Origin: Lutjanus erythropterus
Lineage: Eukaryota; Chordata; Actinopteri; Lutjaniformes; Lutjanidae
Length of the DNA: 64,000 nucleotides
Reading direction: 5' to 3'
NCBI GenBank assembly: GCA_020091685.1
Contig: CM034591.1
Coordinates: forward strand, 31,827,555 to 31,891,554
Every line of letters starts with the position of its first letter. The stretch's first letter is position 1. Below the pieces are notes generated by a model. That model made no database searches and was not told the DNA's origin. It saw only the letters and a list, made by a program, of their open reading frames with translations. Shown here one piece after another: positions 1 through 12,690 of this stretch. A program made the translations under genes and the position numbers.

Positions 1-199
1 ACAAAGTTTTGAGTGTTCCGATGCCCTGAAAAACCATTTTCTCAACTGGCTTTCTAATACAAATAATTTCCTATCACAGTTTGAACAGTTTAGATTTTTT
101 GACACAGTATGAGAGACTTCTTTATTTTTGTGTTTTATCTTTTTTGTCTCCAATCACTAGTTGGAGCAAGATGATGGCACATACTTAAGGATTAAAATC

Positions 200-340
200 A
201 TGTCAATCAATGTCAATCAACTGAGTTGCCCTTGAGCAAGGCCCTTAGCTCCAACCACTGGAGCTGCTCAGTTGTTTGGCAGATCAGACTGTGGTTGTCT
301 GGATAGCTTCCAGGTGTGAACAAGTATAACAGAGAACTAT
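200..340. repeat. Degenerate short interspersed repeat
   Basis: TTGCCCTTGAGCAAGGCCCT, followed by CCAACCACTGGAGCTGCTCA and CCAGGTGTGAACAAG, resembles a frequent fish interspersed sequence built around CTTGAGCAAGGCACTTAACC. Boundaries and class are uncertain. Confidence 0.35.
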
Positions 341-1949
341 GCCTGAATATATAAGGATTAAAAATGTCAGTGTGTGACAGTCATGCATTTTTTTATGTTG
401 ACAACCACTGTCAATCAAATCTGATAAAATCACACCCTGATGAAGCAGGTTTGCTAAGTGTTTGAGGTGTTAAACTGTTCCATCTATAGACTCCTACCTA
501 CAAATGATGACTGTTTCATATATAGATGTGAATATTTAATGTTATAGAGAACTACCTCAGCCTTGAAGCTAAGCTTTAATGGGGGCTTTAAGAAAAAAAA
601 TGCCGACTTACTTCATATTACAAGTTACAAAGTCAGCAGTTTAGCAAGATAATCCAAACCACTTTATTTTAAAGTAAAGGTGAAAGTGACAACAATGTCA
701 GAAATATCAGTGATAAGCCCTCTTTGTGCAGGAGCACACTGCACCAGTATTATAAGTATGGCAGGTCAAAGTTGAACTAGGAAGTTGGTCAGCAAACTGT
801 GATTGATGCTCACAAGGCACAGCGTGAGTGATCATTCAAGTATTCACTTACATTTTCTCTTCAGAGTAGTTAGGTATGCTTGGGGATTAAAAAAACAAAA
901 CTATATGATCATTTGAATTCTTGTGTTTCTTGACTCATTGGAATCCTTTTTAGTTATGTGTTCTGAGATATCGTGGTGTGTAAAATTATATGATTACTAA
1001 CATAAATGATGGCCAAAATACAACAATAAGACCCAGCAGCTCTTAACAAACTGGAAGCATCCTCTGACTTGTGTAGCAGTCCTGAGCTATGATACTTAAT
1101 AATTTCCCTGAGTAAGCAACATATGACAGCCAAACCTGAGACATTCTGCATGATATTTATATATTTGTATGCAAACGCACACCCTCATGACAAACACTCG
1201 CTTGTCCCATTTCTCTCACAGGTCCCGTGTCTACTCCTCGTTCGGTTTCATTTTCAGTCCCTCACACTTTCCCTGTACCTTCCTGTCCCCCTGTCCTCCC
1301 ACTCCTCTCTCTTTCTGCTCAGGCAGACAGGAAGTGTCAGGTCAGGCCGGGTTATTTCAGGCCTAATTGGGAGATTGATGTTCCTCCAGAAACCTGGCAC
1401 CTTGACATGCCTTTCATCCTCCCTCATGCACTTCCTCCCAAACGGCAAGAGCCAGACATGTTGACGGCTCGCTGAAACACAGACAACTGTCCTTTTTGAG
1501 GACTTTTCTCAGCCAATCAGAGGCACAGATGACACTGGAGTGATAAACAGAATCACTGGGGGTAAACCACAAGCGGTCAGAGGGTCTTTCAAGAAATGAC
1601 TGCTTTTGCTCACCACCTTTATCTCCCACGATTCCATAGCACCAGACGTACCTATTACTGAAGCTATAGAAATGCTGAAAGGAAAAGAGTATCCTTGAAT
1701 GGGCTTGAAGAATAGGGGCATCGGTCCCGGCTAATGGGGCTATTTGTGGGGAATGTCTGGAGGGAAATAGTGGGGGCAGTGGCTCTATCGTGTCCCCTAT
1801 CACCAGGACACATCGGAGAGGACCGTAACCTGAACCTCACATCCACCACTTCTACAACATAAGCAACAAGCAGCTGGGGCAGACAAGGGCCAGTGGAGCA
1901 TGTCCTGACCAGTGTTCTCTGTTAAAATAAGATGTGACTCTGAGGGGTG

Positions 1950-2310
1950 TAGCGCACTTTTAAAGGGTTAGTTAACCCACTTGACAAAGTATGTAAGATT
2001 TAGGGGGGTTTATTGACAGAATATGGCAGGAATGGAATATAATATTCATTAGTGTAGAATCACCTGAGAAGATGAAGTGTAATTTTAGTTACCTCAGAAT
2101 GAGCCCCGTATTTCTACACAAAAGCCTTTTATTTCTTCCACGATACTGTCGCCCATAACGGACAACACTAATGGTGGCTGTAGAGAGAGCTTTTTGCATT
2201 TTTCACAAGTTTTGCTGCCACTCTAGGTTCTGAATGTTCATGAATGCGGTCCAGGAGAGACTGTTTAAAAGTGTGTGCCTTTATTACCATTTCAACTACA
2301 ACTGTGTCTC
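1950..2310. repeat. Dispersed repeat family R1, copy 1
   Basis: Contains GGAATGGAATATAATATTCA, TAGTGTAGAATCACCTGAGA, GTTACCTCAGAATGAGCCC and CATAACGGACAACACTAATG, blocks found in reverse complement at 52880-53240 and 57400-57570. It is a very common type of teleost interspersed sequence and non-coding. Confidence 0.55.
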
Positions 2311-2374
2311 AGCCCCTCCCTCTGACGGCAGGCTTTATGTCCCACATCAAGTTTGATCATTAGGGAAAGCTATA

Positions 2375-2680
2375 AATTATTAGATGGGTAACAACGACAT
2401 TTTGTGCAGATGACTTTTTCACATTTTTGGTTGCCTGAAATTACTTGAATGGATTGAAACTGAAATAACTTTGGTGATCCCCCTGACATTTCATCTGGCA
2501 CCATCATCAGGTCTAACAGGGTAACATAAGTGAGAACATGGCAAACACTAAACCTGTTTAGCATCAGCATGTTAACATTATCATTATGAGCAAGCTACCA
2601 TGCCCTGCAAAGCACTGTCCCTAAAAACAGCCTCACAGAGCTGCTAACATGGCTGTAGAATCTTGTCTCTTCAATGAAAC
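2375..2680. repeat. Dispersed repeat with TTAGCATCAGCATGTTAACA block
   Basis: GGTGATCCCCCTGACATTTC, TCTGGCACCATCATCAGGTC, TTTAGCATCAGCATGTTAAC and CAGCCTCACAGAGCTGCTAA are blocks of an abundant teleost interspersed repeat. No coding capacity. Confidence 0.5.
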
Positions 2681-3309
2681 TAGATTCAATTTAAGTCCAT
2701 TGTGGTGGTGAAGTAGCAAAAGTTTTTGCACCTTGATATTTCATAACTTGAGAAAAGTAAAGTGAAAAGAATCTTCATGCCCTGATGAACAGTGATTAAA
2801 CTTTATAATCACTTACAATATTTTTTTTCACAGGTTTTAAATCACATATTAAGGAAAATTAAAATAGTTTTGGTTGCCTGCTAAGGTAAGCAAATTGAAC
2901 ACATGAAGCACTGGGAACCTCAGGGGTCTTCAGTGATTCCAGTAACCCCGTGCCAGCACAGCTCTGGGTTTTGCTTGCCTAAAGCCAAAAGGTGTATTTT
3001 GTTCGGGCACGGCTACAGAGAACAAAAGTCTGTCTGAGGGGCTCCCACTTAGAACACCAGCACCAGTGGCCACAGCTAGATGCCCATCCATGACTAGATG
3101 GGCAGCTGAAATTACCAATTAGTTTACCAATTGGCTGCAGCGGATTCGATTGGTTTGTAATTAATTCTAGTTACTGGCCCGTAGAGCAGGACGGATGGCG
3201 CCATGCCTTTGTCCTACTGACACACTATCCCACAGAGCTGAGCCTCGGGGGGGAGGCAGCGGACATCAATACAGGGCCCTGCAGCTACTGAGCCCTCCAC
3301 CTCCTCCTC

Positions 3310-3600
3310 AGCACACACACACACAGAAAACACAGAGACAGCCCGCTCACACTCACACACACTTAGACACACAATACCTCACACACACTCACACTCTGAT
3401 ACACAAATGCACACAGACGGACCCCCTCGCAGCGCTCGGCTGATTCCGGAGAAGGCGAAACCTCAACCGCCTGAGAAGGTGCTGACGACAAACAAAGACA
3501 ACAGAAATCTTGTGTTTCGAGACCCCGACCCCCTCTGTGTGCATGTGTGTGTGCATGTGTCTGGGAGAGCGTGTGTTTGAGACTCTGCATGTGGACAGTG
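3310..3600. repeat. CA/TG-rich low-complexity stretch
   Basis: Several short interrupted CACACA and TGTGTG runs around a small GC-rich core (3421-3480). The overlapping open frames are low-complexity artefacts. Confidence 0.75.
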
Positions 3601-4707
3601 TTGGAGCAGAGAGGGAACTTTACAACTTTAATTTTCCTGCAATTTCCATGTGTTGTTACTTACAATACACTCCATAAGTACATTTTTGCATGTGCAAGCA
3701 GGTGCGTGTGACTGTGTGTGTGTGTATTAGTGAGTGTGAGAGAGTGGTGTAGCAGCAGTGGCCCAGAGCGGAGGTCACATGGCTCATTGATACCTCCCAC
3801 ACTGAAGGTCAAGGCTTCTACACCCAGGAGGAGCAGAAGAGGGGAGGTTGAAACAGATCGATGATCCAGATAAAAATACACTGCACCTCAGCTAGTCTCC
3901 TTTATAAACACACACACACGTTCACAAACATCTTCACACACCCTCAACAAATTACTTAAATGCCACTACAAATGATCCAAGGCTGCTTTTAATGAAAGTG
4001 ATATCAAAACATGAGCAGTGACTGCTGGCTTTTAGGAGAACGATACAGTAATGGAAGACCATTAAAAGATCATAACAGCTTAAACGATGAGGTCTCTATT
4101 GTTGCTCCGGCCTAAACCTCCTGCAATCAAGCCACCGTTTGCACTCAATAGAAAAGGGGACAGGTTGGGAGGTAAAGTTACTTCTTCTCCTCATAATGGC
4201 ACTATACCAATATCCACAGAGCATGCTGGTCAAAAAAACTCCCTGTGGGGCAAAGAAAGAAAGAAACTGCAGAGAGTGAGTGGGCAACTGCGGGCCGGGC
4301 TGGAAGCAGGGGGAGGAAATCAGACAAGAGTGCAGCTCATGAAAGACGACAATGTGTGATTTATGTGAGCAGTGAGAGGAGTGGTAATTGGGAGTAAAGC
4401 TCCACAATGCTTTTAGTTAATGACAAGTCGACTAGTGAAAGATGTCCATACCACCACCCACTCCTTATTATGGATGCTGGTTAACAGTGGGAAGAGGGCC
4501 GTGCCGGTGAGCACTCATCAGGTAATGAATGAAGAGCCACACTCAGAAAGGATGAGGGCCATGGCAGCTACAGAGCAGGAGACAGGATTGTAGTGATTTC
4601 CTATTCAGGTAACCTTCCCTAATGGTCATCTGGCCAGTGCATTAAAGGATGCTGCCATAAATAGTTTGATAATGTTGGCAATAGTTGTGCTTCCTGCTGT
4701 TGTTCTG

Positions 4708-5533
4708 TTAAAAGGATAGTTTGAATTACTTGTAGTGGGGTTGTATGAGGTACTTATTCATCCAGTATTTTTCTTACAATAGATGGTGGAGAAGCAGAGA
4801 GGAATGCCAGTGAGGAAGCTCAGCATGCTGCAGATGAAGTCAGCAGAAAAACATATTTTAGCCACTAAAAAAAGGGCCAACCGGAAAAAAAAAATCAATA
4901 TCCATTAAAGCTATATTCAAAATGTTTTGACTGCTTTATCTAGCTGTCAGACAGCCCTTTACTTTGGCATTACGTTTTCTCTAGTGTAGTAGTTCTGCAT
5001 TCCTATGCATAAGTGAGCCTACATGTGCCACGCACTGCCTTACAGCAATTTATAGAAGAGGCCACAAATACAAAGAAATGAAAATGAGTGCTTATGACAG
5101 CAACAATGAAATGCCACTGTGGAGACAAGAGGATACCTTTATGAACAGTCAAAGGACTCATGCAGATGAGAGACTTGGGGTGGCTTTTCATAACTGCCTT
5201 CCAAAAAATGATCACCTAACTTACTTGTGTAGGAGGAAAACAGTGTAGGAGGGTCAGTGACAAAATCTGACGAGTTGGGAATGAGAACTGGGCTGATACT
5301 GTACACTTAAATAGATATTGATTTTTAATAGATATGTCTGTTTTTAATGTGGCTGAAATATGCTTTTCCATTGACCCCATCTACAGCAGTACAATGCTGA
5401 GCTTCAGTGCCGGGACTCTTCTCTGCTTCTACAAACTGATGGTGTGCCAATCGCCATCTACTGTAGGCAACACACTAAATATGGATAACTACCTTACAAC
5501 CCCACTTCAAGTAATGCAAACTATCCCTTTAAA
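4708..5533. mobile_element. Fold-back element with arms of about 80 bases
   Basis: The left arm TTAAAAGGATAGTTTGAATT (from 4708) through GTAGTGGGGTTGTATGAGG to AATAGATGG (about 4784) is the imperfect reverse complement of the right arm CCATCTACTGTAGGC (about 5453) through CTTACAACCCCACTTCAAGT to CAAACTATCCCTTTAAA (5533). Central DNA is non-coding. It looks like a long-TIR MITE with an enlarged middle. Confidence 0.7.
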
Positions 5534-6369
5534 CGCAGGTCCCTTCATTTCAGTTCAAATTTCAAAGAAATGTCCTGAAGAATGTTAGTAAAACACATTT
5601 CTGTCTGAGTGATTAAGAGCCCTCAAGTCAAGTGGATAAAGAAATGGCCCCCTCATCCGAGAAAATGAATGAGCAACACATCTGATCTCACCGCACTCCT
5701 CATCATCAGCCATCAACAGCAGAGACAGATGAGTGAAATCACCACAGGAGAGTTAAAATCAATACTGTAACTATCTTTCACTATGAGATAACTGCTGCCA
5801 TGACACTGTTTGTTATTAGTATAAGTAAGAACTATGCCATTCATATGCTCATCTACCCCATCAGAGTGCAAGAACACCCTGAAAATCTCTTTATCTAAGC
5901 AGGAATATTGATGAGTTTTGTTCTATTCAGACCTATGTGACAAAAAAAATAAGCAAATAGAGTTCATTAGAAGGACAGTCAGAAGTGCACTGTGTTCTAT
6001 AATATATGAAGTGACAATAAATAAAGACAAGGAACAGTAGGAGACAGTGTTTGATCAGAACTAATTAGGTATTTATGCTCTGGGTTAAAGGGGTCTCGAT
6101 GTTATTCAAACAAATTCATTAATCATGATGTGAATGTCAGTGGAAGATATACAGACTGAAGCATAACTGAGTTCTGCTGACATTTTCGCTGATGTTGCTA
6201 AAACACGGAGGACAGTCAGGACTTCAATGTTACTTCATTTTGTATCATCAAGTAAATAAATTTAATGTCACCAGTCAAAATATTGTAATTTATTCAGAAT
6301 GGATAAGCCAGTTGCTTTGTAAACTGAATTGCTATAGCTTTTATTTACAGACCTGCAGACTGTACCAGA

Positions 6370-7769
6370 AGGGGAGACCGGGGAGTGCTGTTACATTGGG
6401 TGAGAAGTAATTATCCTGTAGTGGTGGTGGGGTGGATGACCAGGGGAGAAATATTGAAACAAAATTAACCAAATATGATTTATGTAGGGGAAACATAAAC
6501 AAGAGTGTGCTGGTGCCATCATGCTGACCTTTATTTCACTGAAATCCTGCTTGAATCCTTAGGTACCAGTTCTTTTATTTTTATTATTGTTAATGACTAA
6601 CAATACTTTTATATTAGGGAGCGTGAGGTTTTTTGGGGGGGTTGGCTTCTGGAGGTAGCTTGCCAGAAAAAAGTTTGGGAACCACAGGCATGAAACACTT
6701 CGTAAAGTCAAGGCAAAAAAAGTGTGAGTCAAGTACATACGTTGTCAGTTCTGGGCCCACAATGACACCCAGTTTCCCATGCTCAGTTCCCCAGCTCTCC
6801 CCCAGATTCCTGACTCCCTGTTGCCTATCTTGTTGGTCCCTGACTTGCCTGCCCTGTCTGTGTCCTGGAAAATCACCACAGCCTTCTGTCCCTGACCACA
6901 TGATCTGTCTTAGCATTCCTAGTTTCTGTCTGCCTGTCCCTGTGGCTGTTCGGTGTTTCCCTCCAATAACGTTGCAGCCTGAGTTTCCCTGTTTTCCTGC
7001 CAGTCTGTTCCTGTGGAGCGAATCTACTCACCTCTCCACTGGATCCCCAACTCTCTGCCTGGCCTTGAGTCACTTTCTGTCTACTCCCTGCTGGACTGTT
7101 TGCTTGAACTGTTTTTTGACCTGCTGCCTTCATGACAACCTACCTACCTGTTGTGTGTGAGCATGCTCCATTGACACTGAACTCTCCCGCTCCAATTCAA
7201 CTCAATCATCCTGAACCTCTGGGTCCACCTCAAGCCACAGCAAGCCCATGACCACAAGCTTGAACTGTGTAACAACCTGTCTGCTTATACCGATTTCTGC
7301 AAAACCTTTAATAAAGGTAAGTTCCAACACTAGCTGTTGAACTGTGTGCTGCATTTGGGTCCAGAACTTACCCGTTACAGCACCCCAGCAGCAGCCATCT
7401 ACATTCATCACAGCTGTGACAATGATTGAACTGTTATGTGACATGCACACTGAGGAATACAGTCCACACTAGGGGTTCTTTTGTCCCTCTAAATTGTTCA
7501 CTTGATTCTTTATTCTTCAATTAAGTTCTTTCATAAATTTTCCCTTTGCTAAGCCCCAGCTCTAAACACCAACTGTCCAGTCATAGGCTAGCAACAGTAA
7601 CTAGGGCCATGAAGCTTTGTATTTTTCTACATGTTGAAGTGGTATGCAGGAGGCCCTGAGAAGAGCAATATTTGGTGTTTCATAAGTCTGGATGGTGGCG
7701 TCTATTTTGTAGTCTCTGACTTACTGATGCTCAAACAAAAAGTGTTACTAACATCCCCTGTCTCCCCTG
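6370..7769. mobile_element. Non-autonomous DNA transposon, GGGGAGAC family A, with insert
   Basis: Begins AGGGGAGACCGGGG and ends CCTGTCTCCCCT. The right-end block TCAAACAAAAAGTGTTACTA (7731-7750) also occurs at 16893-16912. Internal blocks (GTTGTCAGTTCTG, GCAGCCATCTACATT) match the copy at 16224 in the same order, but here they are separated by about 600 extra bases. The element is therefore interrupted. Confidence 0.65.
6760..7385 (+). mobile_element. Pyrimidine-rich insert, possibly a retroelement LTR
   Basis: This stretch is absent from the sister copy at 16224. It is rich in CCTGTCTG/CCTGCC runs, has AATAAAGG (about 7310) followed by TGCATTTGGGTCC, and ends near CCCGTTACAG. An AATAAA followed by a TTTGGGTCC-CGTTACAG region is typical of teleost Gypsy LTR ends. 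Target duplication was not clear and there is no polyprotein, so the solo-LTR call is tentative. Confidence 0.35.
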
Positions 7770-8758
7770 TATTGGTTTAGAATTGCAATCACTCAGTCAT
7801 GGATTCTTTGTGAACATTAACTGTTGCCAAATCAATGGTGTGCTTGCAAGGTGTTTGTCAGGTCCCATAGTTTCATGTAAATTTGTTTACTCAGTCATCG
7901 GGCATGGTTTTATGTAAATCAAGTAAGACTAAATTCAAATTACCGTTATTCCAGTGAAATACTTAATGACCAAACACAGAGGTGAGTAAACGCAGCTGTG
8001 GCCTACAATCTTCTGGATGTCACAAAATTCCTGCAAAAGTGTATGAACAGTAGCAAAACCACAATCAATAGTAGTAGTGTGTCATGACAAGAATCGGGCA
8101 CAGTCAAGGTTAAATACATCACATCAAACAATCCACTTGATGTTGAATGAGATGTCCCCATTCTACCACGACCGTAACGAAACTGCTCAAGCTTGCAAAA
8201 CATACTGAGAGGGGACAGGGGAAGCAGAGGTTTAGGGTGCTCGGAGCATGCCTGTGGCAAACCTCCGTCAGATATTGTTTGTGTTTAGCGCTAGGGCCAC
8301 ATGAAGAATTGATGAAGCTCTCTGGAACGGTGCTATCATCGGGACAGGGAAGAATCAGAGCATGGCAAAAACTGCATCTCCGCCTCCCCCGTACAAAGCT
8401 CCCGCCATTTATGAGAGCCGTCCATTAGCTCCAGCCACAGGGCCCCAAATCCTGCACGCATCTCTGGTCACTGTGGTGAGGGGATGAGTGTGTGCTTCTA
8501 TGTTTATGTGTGAAAAAGAGAGATTGGGCAAAACAAACGTGAGGATAAGTAAATGAGAGGGAGAAAAAGATAATGTATCATATTTTATACGCCATATCGG
8601 TGAGGAATCAGTCAGTCAAGCAGGAAGGTGATTGGTTGAAACATTTTACTGCATATTAAATTATGCACTATGGCAAACATACACTCTCACGCAGCAGGGC
8701 CATTAGTACTGGTGGCTTGTTTGAAGCCTAAGGCACCTCCCAAATGCTCAACAGTAAA

Positions 8759-8761
<3 letters not shown>

Positions 8762-8810
<49 letters not shown>

Positions 8811-8967
8811 AGAGAGAGAGTGTGTGTGTAAATGGCAGAGGAGGGGGAACAATAGCAGAAGAATGAGATGAAAGATAGAGGTGGACATATAATAAGAAAT
8901 AAAGAAATAATGCACAGAAAGCATGAAGACAACACAGAGAGGGCAAAACGGTGGTAGAAGTCAAACC

Positions 8968-9038
<71 letters not shown>
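8762..9038. repeat. Compound microsatellite region: (TG)n, (GA)n, (CA)n
   Basis: About 17 TG units (8762-8795), then a GA run (8798-8820) and a short TG run (8821-8829). After 140 bases there are about 35 CA units (8969-9038). TG and CA here face each other, so the block could form a hairpin. Open frames across it are repeat artefacts. Confidence 0.95.
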
Positions 9039-9039
<1 letters not shown>

Positions 9040-9660
9040 CTGATCTTCTTACACAGTCTTGGCTGTCTGTAGGCTAACCACAATCCTGCTCCCTGCAGTG
9101 CTGACCGCAAAGCAGTCAACAGAGGCACACAGGGCCTTATCCTGCATGACACGCTGGTCGATAATCATGCACACCACCGCATAGCACAACACCAGTGTAA
9201 CTGCTATACCTGGACCTGCCTGCCTGCCTGCCTCCATAAACAAACACGCCTGGATGAAGCAACACTCACACTAACAGTAATTCATAGTGAGGAAATTAAT
9301 ATTTTGTTTTAAACTCATTGAATATTTGATTTCTTCTTATTGTTGTAGGAGTATGTACAGTATATGTGACATGAAAACAGTCAGACGACAGGCACACACT
9401 GAGTTTGTGGGTAAATAAGAGAGAGGACAGACAGGAGCCAGTTTCTAATATTCCTCATACTGTATGACTTTGAATTTGATGGTATGAATTTGAAGTGTAT
9501 TTGAAGTATTTAATACGGCGCAAAATCAGAATATTTGTATAACAATTCTACATGATAATACTTGCTACTTCCTGCTCATTTTGCTGTGCAGTTGCAAGAA
9601 CCGTTGTAGATGTTGAGGTAGAAATGATGAATGTTGGTGGTGGCAGTAAAGACAATAGTT

Positions 9661-10090
9661 TCGTTAATACCTTAAAGGAGCAATATGTAGTACTGCAGTC
9701 CAAATGGTGAGTTGGAGCTATAGAGGGTACATTAAATAGTTTGAAATCTTATCATAATATAGTCTATGGTTGAAGCGAGTTGTTTCCCTCTGCTCCTCCT
9801 CCCCAGACTCGAGGAAACTCAGGAAGGCAAGACAAGTGAATAGAGTAATTTGACAATAACAACCAATACAAAGTCCTACACTGTATGTTTAGCAGCTGTT
9901 TAGAACTGTCATTTGTCTGTCAATGTAAAGTTCAGCCTGTTATCCTGAAAAAAACAGAAGCCCACTGCTCTGAAAATGCACACTCTGGATTTGGAGCTCA
10001 CTGACTGCCTGCATTACTGCCTGCCAGACTCCATTAAAATATTGCTCAATTTTAAACATTAAAAACATGTACTCCTTCTAAAAGATTATT
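9661..10090. repeat. Dispersed repeat starting TTAAAGGAGCAATATGTAG
   Basis: The start motif, the TGAGTTGGAGCTATAGAGGG block, the CAGACTCGAGGAAACTC block and CATGTACTCCTTCTAAAAG near the end are typical of a widespread teleost interspersed sequence. No open frame. Confidence 0.4.
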
Positions 10091-12099
10091 AATGATTCTT
10101 TAAGACTCATAAACATGTGTGTGAATGTTCTGCATTAATTTGAACTCTAATTAATGTGACAAGGGCAAACTAAAACTGTTCTTCCAGCCCAGAATATAAA
10201 TTTCAAAGGAGGACACTGCAGCTGTTATGTTATCAGAGAAGTGAAGTGAACTAATCATATTTCCTTAATCTCTGATGACATATCACAGTCATGATAAATT
10301 ATAGTAAATATATCACAGATTTCTCATTTAAAATATATTTTTGGGTGGTGGAGGCAGTTTGTAGTGGTTTTTCTGGTAGGAAATGATGACTGTGGGTACT
10401 GATTTGTCACACCATGACTATTAAAGATACTCTGGGATGCATATTCAGCAAAACAATTAGTTATCTTAAAATTTAATGTTAAAAAGTGTATATTAAGCTA
10501 AGATGGATGGTGTATAGTCATAAATAATCAACATAGTCAGTCTTTAGTTGACTGTGACTCTGAGTGACTACAGAGGATCTAATTCTCTATATCACCACAA
10601 AACATATAAGTTTACCACCCATATCAGTGTATTCATACACACATCATTCATTTTTCATTAGCTGTCATATATTTTCCTAGCTTAACAAACTGGATAAAGG
10701 AAGGCAAGAAGCCTGTGACGAGCGTAAAGAAAGATAACTCTGAGGAGATGGCCTCCATCTTTCCTTCCTGTAATGCTGTAAAATGCAACCTGTGCTGTCC
10801 TCAGTTTTACCATGGCAATAAAATGTCAGATGGATCAGCAACAACCAACCTTGCACTGGACACAGCAACACAACAACAAAGACAAACTGTCACATAAAGC
10901 TGCTCACGCAGCCCTTACATAAGTCCTACATCTGTATGCACCACCAAATTATTGTTACACCATCAGCCCATTCCCAGTATGAAGTTTCTGAACAGAACTT
11001 CAATTTCTTGAAGTTCTCTTTTTTTAGACATCAGCTGATGAAAGAAATAATCACGTTTTTATAGAATTTGATGACCTGCATGTACTTGACAATTTGTTCA
11101 TTAAAGAAGTCCAAGAATGACTGCTCGAAGGTACTTGTCACTGCCGTTCACCTCTGTGCTTTTTGGGCTGTTCAGCATTGTATAAAGAAAAACTGACTGA
11201 AATACACATATCAAGTCAGACAGGCGGTGTCTAAGAATGAATGGCTTCTGATGGGGTCGTGTCATTTCTAGGTAGACAGAAAAATGTTTGAAAGTTTGAA
11301 AGAGGGTATGACAGATGTATAAAAGTATATCTACTATACACCGTGTGGTGTCTGATGTGGTTCACGGACAACTTTCACAAGGTATTAAATTTTGTAAGAT
11401 GCTGTTGAAAGCAGTGGAGAAAGGAATTCAAGAGTTACAATCTCAAATCAGTTAAATACATCTGAGCGGATTAGGTAAATGAGAAACATTCTTACTCTAT
11501 TTATTAAATATCATGTCAGCGTTCTTGAATAAATTGCATCAGCGAGGCTCATCATTGTAATGGGAAGCCTCCAGATGAGAATGACATAGTGATTCAGAGG
11601 GATGTTTTCTGACATCTCATTAACATCATCATTCAGATATAGGTTAGAAAAAGTGGCAACAATTATAATTTCTAATTATAAATTATAATTTAATCTGAGT
11701 GTATTCTTTTTGGGTTTTTACACAGCTTTTTGACAACTCACTTGGTGAGCAGATTTGACTCTTTTGCTATCAGGCTTCCAGCGCAGCGCACTGTGATAAT
11801 TCTCTCTGAACACCTAAAAGTTGCTGTGAGACTGAACAGAAACAAAAGGAATGTGGGCAGAGAGATGCACAGGGAACAAAACTCAAACAACTTTAGAAAC
11901 TCAACAGCCTCACCTGCTGGTTCATATGTGAATTGTCCTCAGGGCTCACGTTTATCTGTGCCTAGAGTGGTTTATAAGTGGTTGTTTTAAAAGGCCATCA
12001 TAAAAAGTCTGACAAAAAGACTGTACATGTTCAAAACTCAAAAAGAAAATACAACAGGTTTACTCAAGTACATACTTGAATTCAACGGCCACACATAAG

Positions 12100-12335
12100 G
12101 TTCTGTGATATGGTGTATAGTGTAGACTTGCGTAATTTGAGTTGTATTTTCTTTAAGTGTGTGCTGAGATATTTTGTGAGTTGAATTTTCATTATTACAT
12201 GTGTGTTGTAGATTGTATTTTTATGTGTTAATTTTATAATATTATATTTTTATGTGTAATGTGTTAAGTGTTATATTCAAGGCAAATTTCCACATTGTGG
12301 ACAATAAAGTTTCATATTCATATTCATATTAATTA
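12100..12335 (+). repeat. Possible LINE 3' tail
   Basis: AT-rich DNA ends AATTTCCACATTGTGGACAA then TAAAGTTTCATATTCATATT. A (T)CCCACATTGTGGGAC-AATAAAG tail running into a short TTCATA repeat resembles 3' ends of fish LINEs. No reverse transcriptase frame remains. Confidence 0.3.
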
Positions 12336-12539
12336 TCAAGAGGAAAAATCTTCAACCTATATGAAAACAGATGTTTAATTCTTCTGTTTTTTATTATGGC
12401 TTTGGGCTTGAGACTTCTGTTGACAATTGGAGATGTGTGATTTGAAAGAAGTGGACATTTAGGAGGCATGAGGGTCTAATATAACACACGATGAAGTTGT
12501 ATTATGAGATATGTAGGATCCACTTTTTTTGATTCATAT

Positions 12540-12690
12540 TAAGACTAAAAGTCGGGATATTCTGGCATCTGCTGCTATGATTGCTATGATCTCAGGGCAC
12601 TTCATGTACAGCAGGTCTAAACCGTGCACTTTATAATATTATTTACAGAGACCCAGCTGTTACCACTGAGATTAAGCACAACTCCTTTTT
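12540..12690. repeat. Short repeat with TCTCAGGGCAC...GCAGGTCTA block
   Basis: GATCTCAGGGCACTTCATGT, ACAGCAGGTCTAAACCGTGC and TTACAGAGACCCAG correspond block by block to 15365-15420 (TCTCAGGGTGCTTTTCATAT, GAGCAGGTCCAGACTGTGCT). These are two copies of one interspersed sequence. Confidence 0.45.

Noticed and set aside
1123-1850. Cluster of frames in all directions
   Set aside because: CT-biased DNA, with no conserved motif or consistent splice sites seen.
6614-7160. Frames of up to 175 codons on either strand
   Set aside because: They fall in a pyrimidine-rich insert of a transposon, have biased composition and match no protein family I know.
8687-9152. Long minus-strand frames rich in Cys-Val or Thr-His repeats
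   Set aside because: They are translations of the CA/TG and GA microsatellites.
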